Below, in pieces: positions 60,832 through 64,000 of a stretch of DNA of 64,000 nucleotides. The DNA comes from Actinomycetota bacterium. Lineage in GTDB: Bacteria > Actinomycetota > Actinomycetes > Streptosporangiales > Streptosporangiaceae. Each line of letters begins with the position of its first letter. Positions within the stretch are counted from its first letter, which is position 1. The notes beneath the pieces were generated by a model. That model was not told the DNA's origin, ran no database searches, and was given only the letters and a program-made list of their open reading frames with translations. The stretch is taken from positions 1-64,000 of the forward strand of contig PMSU01000084.1 of NCBI GenBank assembly GCA_003168255.1, given 5' to 3'. A program made the translations under genes and the position numbers.

Positions 60832-62550
60832 CTAGAAGACCGGTGTTTCGATGTATCTGCCGAATATTTCTTCGAGCGCGCTGACTATCTCGCCCATCGT
60901 CACGCGTGCTCGCACAGCCCGGATCGTCGCCGCCATCAGGTTGGTCTCGTTGTCGCTGGCCGCTTCTCTCAGCTCGCTGAGGGAGCGGGCGACCTCGCTT
61001 TGGTCACGGCTCGCTTTGACCCGGGCAAGCTGGGCGATCTGGTTTTTCTCCGCCGCCGGGTCTCCCTGATGGACTTCGATTTCCTGATCATTCTCGGAGT
61101 CGACGTACTTGTTCACCCCGACCACAACGTGCTCACCGCTCGCCTTCCGGAGTGCATGTTCGTACGCGGAGTCGGCCATCTCCCGCTGCATGAAGTTCTG
61201 TTCAATCGCCGCTACCGTGCCGCCCATCAGTTCGATGCGCTCAAGGTATTCCCAGATGCCGGCTTCGAGCTGGTTGGTGAGGCTCTCAACATAATATGAG
61301 CCGCCAAGCGGGTCGGCAGTCTGCGTAACCGACGTCTCTTCGGCGATAATCTGCTGGGTGCGCAGCGCCAGCTTCATCGCGAACTCTGATGGAATTGTGT
61401 ATGCCTCATCCAAGCCGTTGGTGTGCAGCGACTGCGCCCCGCCGAGTACGGCGGCCAACGCCTGCAACGCGGTGCGGATGATGTTGTTGTACGGCTGCGC
61501 CTGGGTGAGAGTCTCAGCAGACGTCTGACAGTGAAAGCGCAGACGCATCGATTCGGCCTTCTTGGCGCCAAATTTGTCCCGCATCAGCTTCGCGTACACC
61601 CGTCGGACGGCCCGGAATTTGGCGACCTGCTCCAGCAAATCTGCCTGCGCAATAAAGAAGAACGAAAGGCGCGGAGCGAACTCGTCGACGTCCAGCCCGG
61701 ACCGAACGACTTCCTGTACGTAAGCCGAGGTTATCGCCATGGTGAACGCCACTTCTTGCAGGGGGTTGGCGCCAGCCTCGGAGATGTGGTAGCCGGAGAT
61801 ATTAATCGGATTGTACCTAGCCATCGCACCAGCGCAGAAAGTGATTGTGTCGCGTACGATCCGCAGACTCGGCCGGATCGGGTAAACCCATTCCTTCTGC
61901 GCGACATATTCCTTGAGAATATCATTTTGAATCGTGCCGGAGAGTTTGTTCAGGTCATAACCGCGGCTCTCGGCTACCACCACGTACATCGCCAGCAAGA
62001 TCCACGCCGTTGGGTTGATCGTCATGGATACGCTGATCTCTTCGAGATTTATGTCATCGAAGAGTGCCTCCATGTCGTCGACCACGTCGACCGCGACACC
62101 CTCCCGGCCAACTTCACCGACGCTCATCTGATGGTCCGAGTCGTAACCCATCAGCGTAGGCATGTCGAAGTCGACTGACAGGCCGGTCTGGCCCTGTGCG
62201 ATCAGGTATTTAAAGCGTGCGTTTGTCTCGGCTGGGGTACCAAACCCGGCAATCTGGCGCATCGTCCAGGTCCGGCCCCGATACATGGTCGGATACGGGC
62301 CGCGGGTGAAGGGGTAACGGCCTGGCAGACCGATGTCTTCCCACTTGGAGTCGGCGAGATCGGCTGGCGTATACACGCGCTGCACTGGCTGACGAGACCC
62401 AGTCAGGTATTCCTGCTTTTGCTCCGGCTGCCGGGCGATGAATGCCGCGACTTCCGTTGCCTCCCATTCCTCCACCTCTTGCGCAACGCTGTCGCGGGCC
62501 CTAGCGCCTGCCGGTTCCAGGGTCTCATCGCGATATAGTTCTGTGCTCAC
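60832..62550 (-). CDS. hcmA: 2-hydroxyisobutyryl-CoA mutase large subunit (HcmA-type)
   Basis: 572 residues, the length of a B12 mutase large subunit without its own B12-binding domain. The barrel is typical: TGLSVDFDMPTLMGYDSD, AGTIQNDILKEY-like (SGTIQNDILKEYVAQ) and ISGYHISEAGANPLQE. The residues that set substrate range are Ile100 (RQIAGFGT) and Asp127 (LSVDFDMP). They match Ile90 and Asp117 of Aquincola HcmA with a constant ten-residue offset. Methylmalonyl-CoA mutase has Tyr and Ala there. It interconverts 2-hydroxyisobutyryl-CoA and (S)-3-hydroxybutyryl-CoA. The small B12-binding subunit is not in this window. Confidence 0.9.
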   Translation of the reverse strand: MSTELYRDETLEPAGARARDSVAQEVEEWEATEVAAFIARQPEQKQEYLTGSRQPVQRVYTPADLADSKWEDIGLPGRYPFTRGPYPTMYRGRTWTMRQIAGFGTPAETNARFKYLIAQGQTGLSVDFDMPTLMGYDSDHQMSVGEVGREGVAVDVVDDMEALFDDINLEEISVSMTINPTAWILLAMYVVVAESRGYDLNKLSGTIQNDILKEYVAQKEWVYPIRPSLRIVRDTITFCAGAMARYNPINISGYHISEAGANPLQEVAFTMAITSAYVQEVVRSGLDVDEFAPRLSFFFIAQADLLEQVAKFRAVRRVYAKLMRDKFGAKKAESMRLRFHCQTSAETLTQAQPYNNIIRTALQALAAVLGGAQSLHTNGLDEAYTIPSEFAMKLALRTQQIIAEETSVTQTADPLGGSYYVESLTNQLEAGIWEYLERIELMGGTVAAIEQNFMQREMADSAYEHALRKASGEHVVVGVNKYVDSENDQEIEVHQGDPAAEKNQIAQLARVKASRDQSEVARSLSELREAASDNETNLMAATIRAVRARVTMGEIVSALEEIFGRYIETPVF

Positions 62551-62570
62551 GGGTTCGTTGGCTCCTCAGC

Positions 62571-63530
62571 TCATGCGCTCGGCCGCAGCAATGCGTTGGC
62601 GGCGCTGAAGGGATCGAGCTCTCGGCGATACACCTCGTCGATGAGCGATGTGAACCGCCGACCAGACTCGTAGCTGCGAAAGCGGTCAACGACGAGGGCC
62701 TGCGCAATGCTCGTCACCCGGGCGGCGGCCATTGCGCGCTCCCTGCGCTCAAGTTCTCCGCTGGACACCAGAGCCCGGAAGTGGGCCTGCATGCTCTGGA
62801 CCAGTTCGTCGATCCCGTCGCCGGATGCGGCCACGGTAGGGATCACCGGCGGCGCCCAACCGCCAGGAGCGCCGGCCAGGCTCAGCCGGAGCATGCCCCT
62901 CAGGTCGATGATGGCGCGGTTGGCTCCCTCGCGGTCGGCCTTGTTGACCACATGGATGTCAGCGATCTCCAGCACGCCTGCCTTGACTGCCTGCACGTCA
63001 TCGCCAGTTCCCGGGATGCTGAGGACAATCGTGGTGTGCGCCGCGCGCGCGATGTCGACCTCACCCTGGCCCACGCCGACCGTCTCGATCACGACATAGT
63101 CCTTGCCGGCCGCATCGAGCACGGCGGTCGCATCCGCCGTCGCCCTGGACAGTCCGCCCAGCGCGCCGCGACTGGCCATGGACCGGATGAAGACGCCCTG
63201 GTCCCCGGCATGATCCTGCATCCGGATCCGGTCGCCGAGAAAAGCCCCGCCCGAAAACGGGCTGGACGGGTCGATGGCAAGCACGCCTACCGACTCCCCC
63301 CGCCGGCGTAGGCAGGTGGTCAGCGCCGAGACCAGGGTGCTCTTGCCAGAGCCGGGGGCTCCGGTGACACCGACCACATGCGCGCGCCCCGATGCGGCAT
63401 AGAGTTCGGCGATCTCCTCGACCACGCCTGGCGCACCGGACTCAACCCGGGAGATCATGCGGGCGATAGCCAGCGGCTGGCCCTCCCGTACCCGCTCTAC
63501 CAATTCCTTCTGCATAGCAGTTTTAGTCAT
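62571..63530 (-). CDS. meaB: MeaB/ArgK-type GTPase chaperone of the B12 mutase
   Basis: 319 residues from the ATG at 63530; the frame runs open to 63710, but that part overlaps the ligase gene. The P-loop is GVTGAPGSGKSTL near residue 52, then LAIDPSSPFSGGAFLGDRIRM (base motif region) and VVNKADREGANR (NKxD). G-proteins of this family load and protect adenosylcobalamin in acyl-CoA mutases. It lies 20 bases upstream of the mutase gene, which is the usual arrangement of HCM clusters. Confidence 0.93.
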   Translation of the reverse strand: MTKTAMQKELVERVREGQPLAIARMISRVESGAPGVVEEIAELYAASGRAHVVGVTGAPGSGKSTLVSALTTCLRRRGESVGVLAIDPSSPFSGGAFLGDRIRMQDHAGDQGVFIRSMASRGALGGLSRATADATAVLDAAGKDYVVIETVGVGQGEVDIARAAHTTIVLSIPGTGDDVQAVKAGVLEIADIHVVNKADREGANRAIIDLRGMLRLSLAGAPGGWAPPVIPTVAASGDGIDELVQSMQAHFRALVSSGELERRERAMAAARVTSIAQALVVDRFRSYESGRRFTSLIDEVYRRELDPFSAANALLRPSA

Positions 63531-64000
63531 GTTGCGCCGCCTGAAGCGCTTCCCGCAGCAAGTCCCGGTCGTCGACGACGCGTCGCGATTTAAGTTCCGC
63601 CCGGTCGAAAGTGCCCTTCGGAAAAGGCACGACCACTGCACCAACGCCGAGGACTGTCCGCAGCTCGTGTTCCGCTGCCATCCTGAACGCGGTGACCTTT
63701 CCATCGCCATCTGCCAGCACCGTGTGGTCGTACTCGACTTGGACCATCAGCCGATCCATTGCGTCTTCGCGGGAGATCAGGATGCGGTGCTCTCCGCCGT
63801 AGTCAGGCAACCGCGATACGACATCCTCGATCGCGCTTGGATACACGTTCTCGCCGCGGATGGTGAACATGTCATCGATACGTCCGTAGACACCGTGCGG
63901 CAGGACTGGGTAGGTGCGCCCGCATGGGCTGGGGCCACTGTCCCATCGAGTCAGATCGCCAGAGAGGAGACGAATCATCGGCTGGCTCAGCCGTTCAAGA
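63523..64000 (-). CDS. Phenylacetate-CoA ligase (PaaK)-like acyl-CoA ligase, C-terminal part
   Basis: Only the last 158 or so residues are in the window; the frame is open through the right edge. RLLSGDLTRWDSGPSPCGRT and GRIDDMFTIRGENVYPSAIE are hallmarks of the PaaK branch. The final lysine region (ELKSRRVVDD) follows. The stop overlaps the MeaB start by eight bases. In known HCM clusters a ligase of this kind forms 2-hydroxyisobutyryl-CoA, and that is the likely role here. Confidence 0.85.
   Translation of the reverse strand, partial: LERLSQPMIRLLSGDLTRWDSGPSPCGRTYPVLPHGVYGRIDDMFTIRGENVYPSAIEDVVSRLPDYGGEHRILISREDAMDRLMVQVEYDHTVLADGDGKVTAFRMAAEHELRTVLGVGAVVVPFPKGTFDRAELKSRRVVDDRDLLREALQAAQHD

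Noticed and set aside
60832-62550. Methylmalonyl-CoA mutase large chain
   Set aside because: The Tyr of the RQYAGF motif is Ile and the usual Ala before FD is Asp, and the C-terminal B12 domain is absent, so the HCM type fits better.

Overview
The window comes from a high-GC actinomycete. The evidence is the strong G/C bias at third codon positions, frequent GTG starts, ATGA/GTGA gene overlaps, and typical actinobacterial families: GAF-ANTAR, XRE-DUF5753 with DUF397 or DUF6879, RsbW-like ATPases, GT87, DHA2-type MFS and PucR-type regulators. I cannot place the genus from sequence alone. I found no tRNA, rRNA, CRISPR array or transposase.

Layout. (1) 1-10.5 kb, all minus strand: a coenzyme M-dependent epoxide carboxylation cluster. 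It holds a MetE-like epoxyalkane:CoM transferase (cut by the left edge), 2-ketopropyl-CoM carboxylase, R- and S-type hydroxypropyl-CoM dehydrogenases, a TPP-dependent E1 alpha/beta pair, two related PucR regulators and a MEDS-domain sensor. (2) 10.7-23.8 kb: regulators, two fatty-acid desaturases, a PAP2 enzyme, an MFS/MerR pair, a flippase-like protein, a slipin without a membrane anchor and a GT87 mannosyltransferase. (3) 23.8-34.6 kb: acyl-CoA ligase, DEAD-box helicase, PRC-barrel-like protein, S9 peptidase, and a divergent pair of secreted proteins (PNGase A-like amidase and a large beta-helix protein). (4) 34.7-40.4 kb: a tightly coupled four-gene operon ending in an SMC-like ATPase, with a Wadjet/MukBEF-like layout but no visible nuclease gene. 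(5) 40.5-48 kb: a partly decayed block of XRE, DUF397, DUF6879 and RsbW-like ATPase genes, with a feruloyl-CoA-synthase-like ligase, a GntR regulator and a NUDIX gene. (6) 48.2-64 kb: a 2-hydroxyisobutyryl-CoA region. It holds a mutase large subunit with the HCM-type Ile/Asp residues, a MeaB chaperone, a PaaK-like ligase (cut by the right edge), a 3-hydroxyacyl-CoA dehydrogenase and a TPP-dependent 2-hydroxyacyl-CoA lyase-like enzyme. It also holds a compact ferritin-like di-iron protein, a Rieske ferredoxin, a NuoF/ferredoxin fusion, a PPDK-like protein and two histidine phosphatases.

How the parts work together. The left cluster should turn a short epoxide into a beta-keto acid: CoM addition, stereospecific oxidation, then reductive carboxylation. 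The right cluster should activate a tertiary hydroxy acid to its CoA ester, then either rearrange it to 3-hydroxybutyryl-CoA and oxidise it to acetoacetyl-CoA, or cleave it with the TPP enzyme. Both fit growth on short or branched alkenes, epoxides or tertiary alcohols; this is inference. The two least-described systems are the four-gene SMC operon and the di-iron/Rieske/NuoF-like set. Residue numbers quoted for reference enzymes are from memory of the families and should be checked by alignment.
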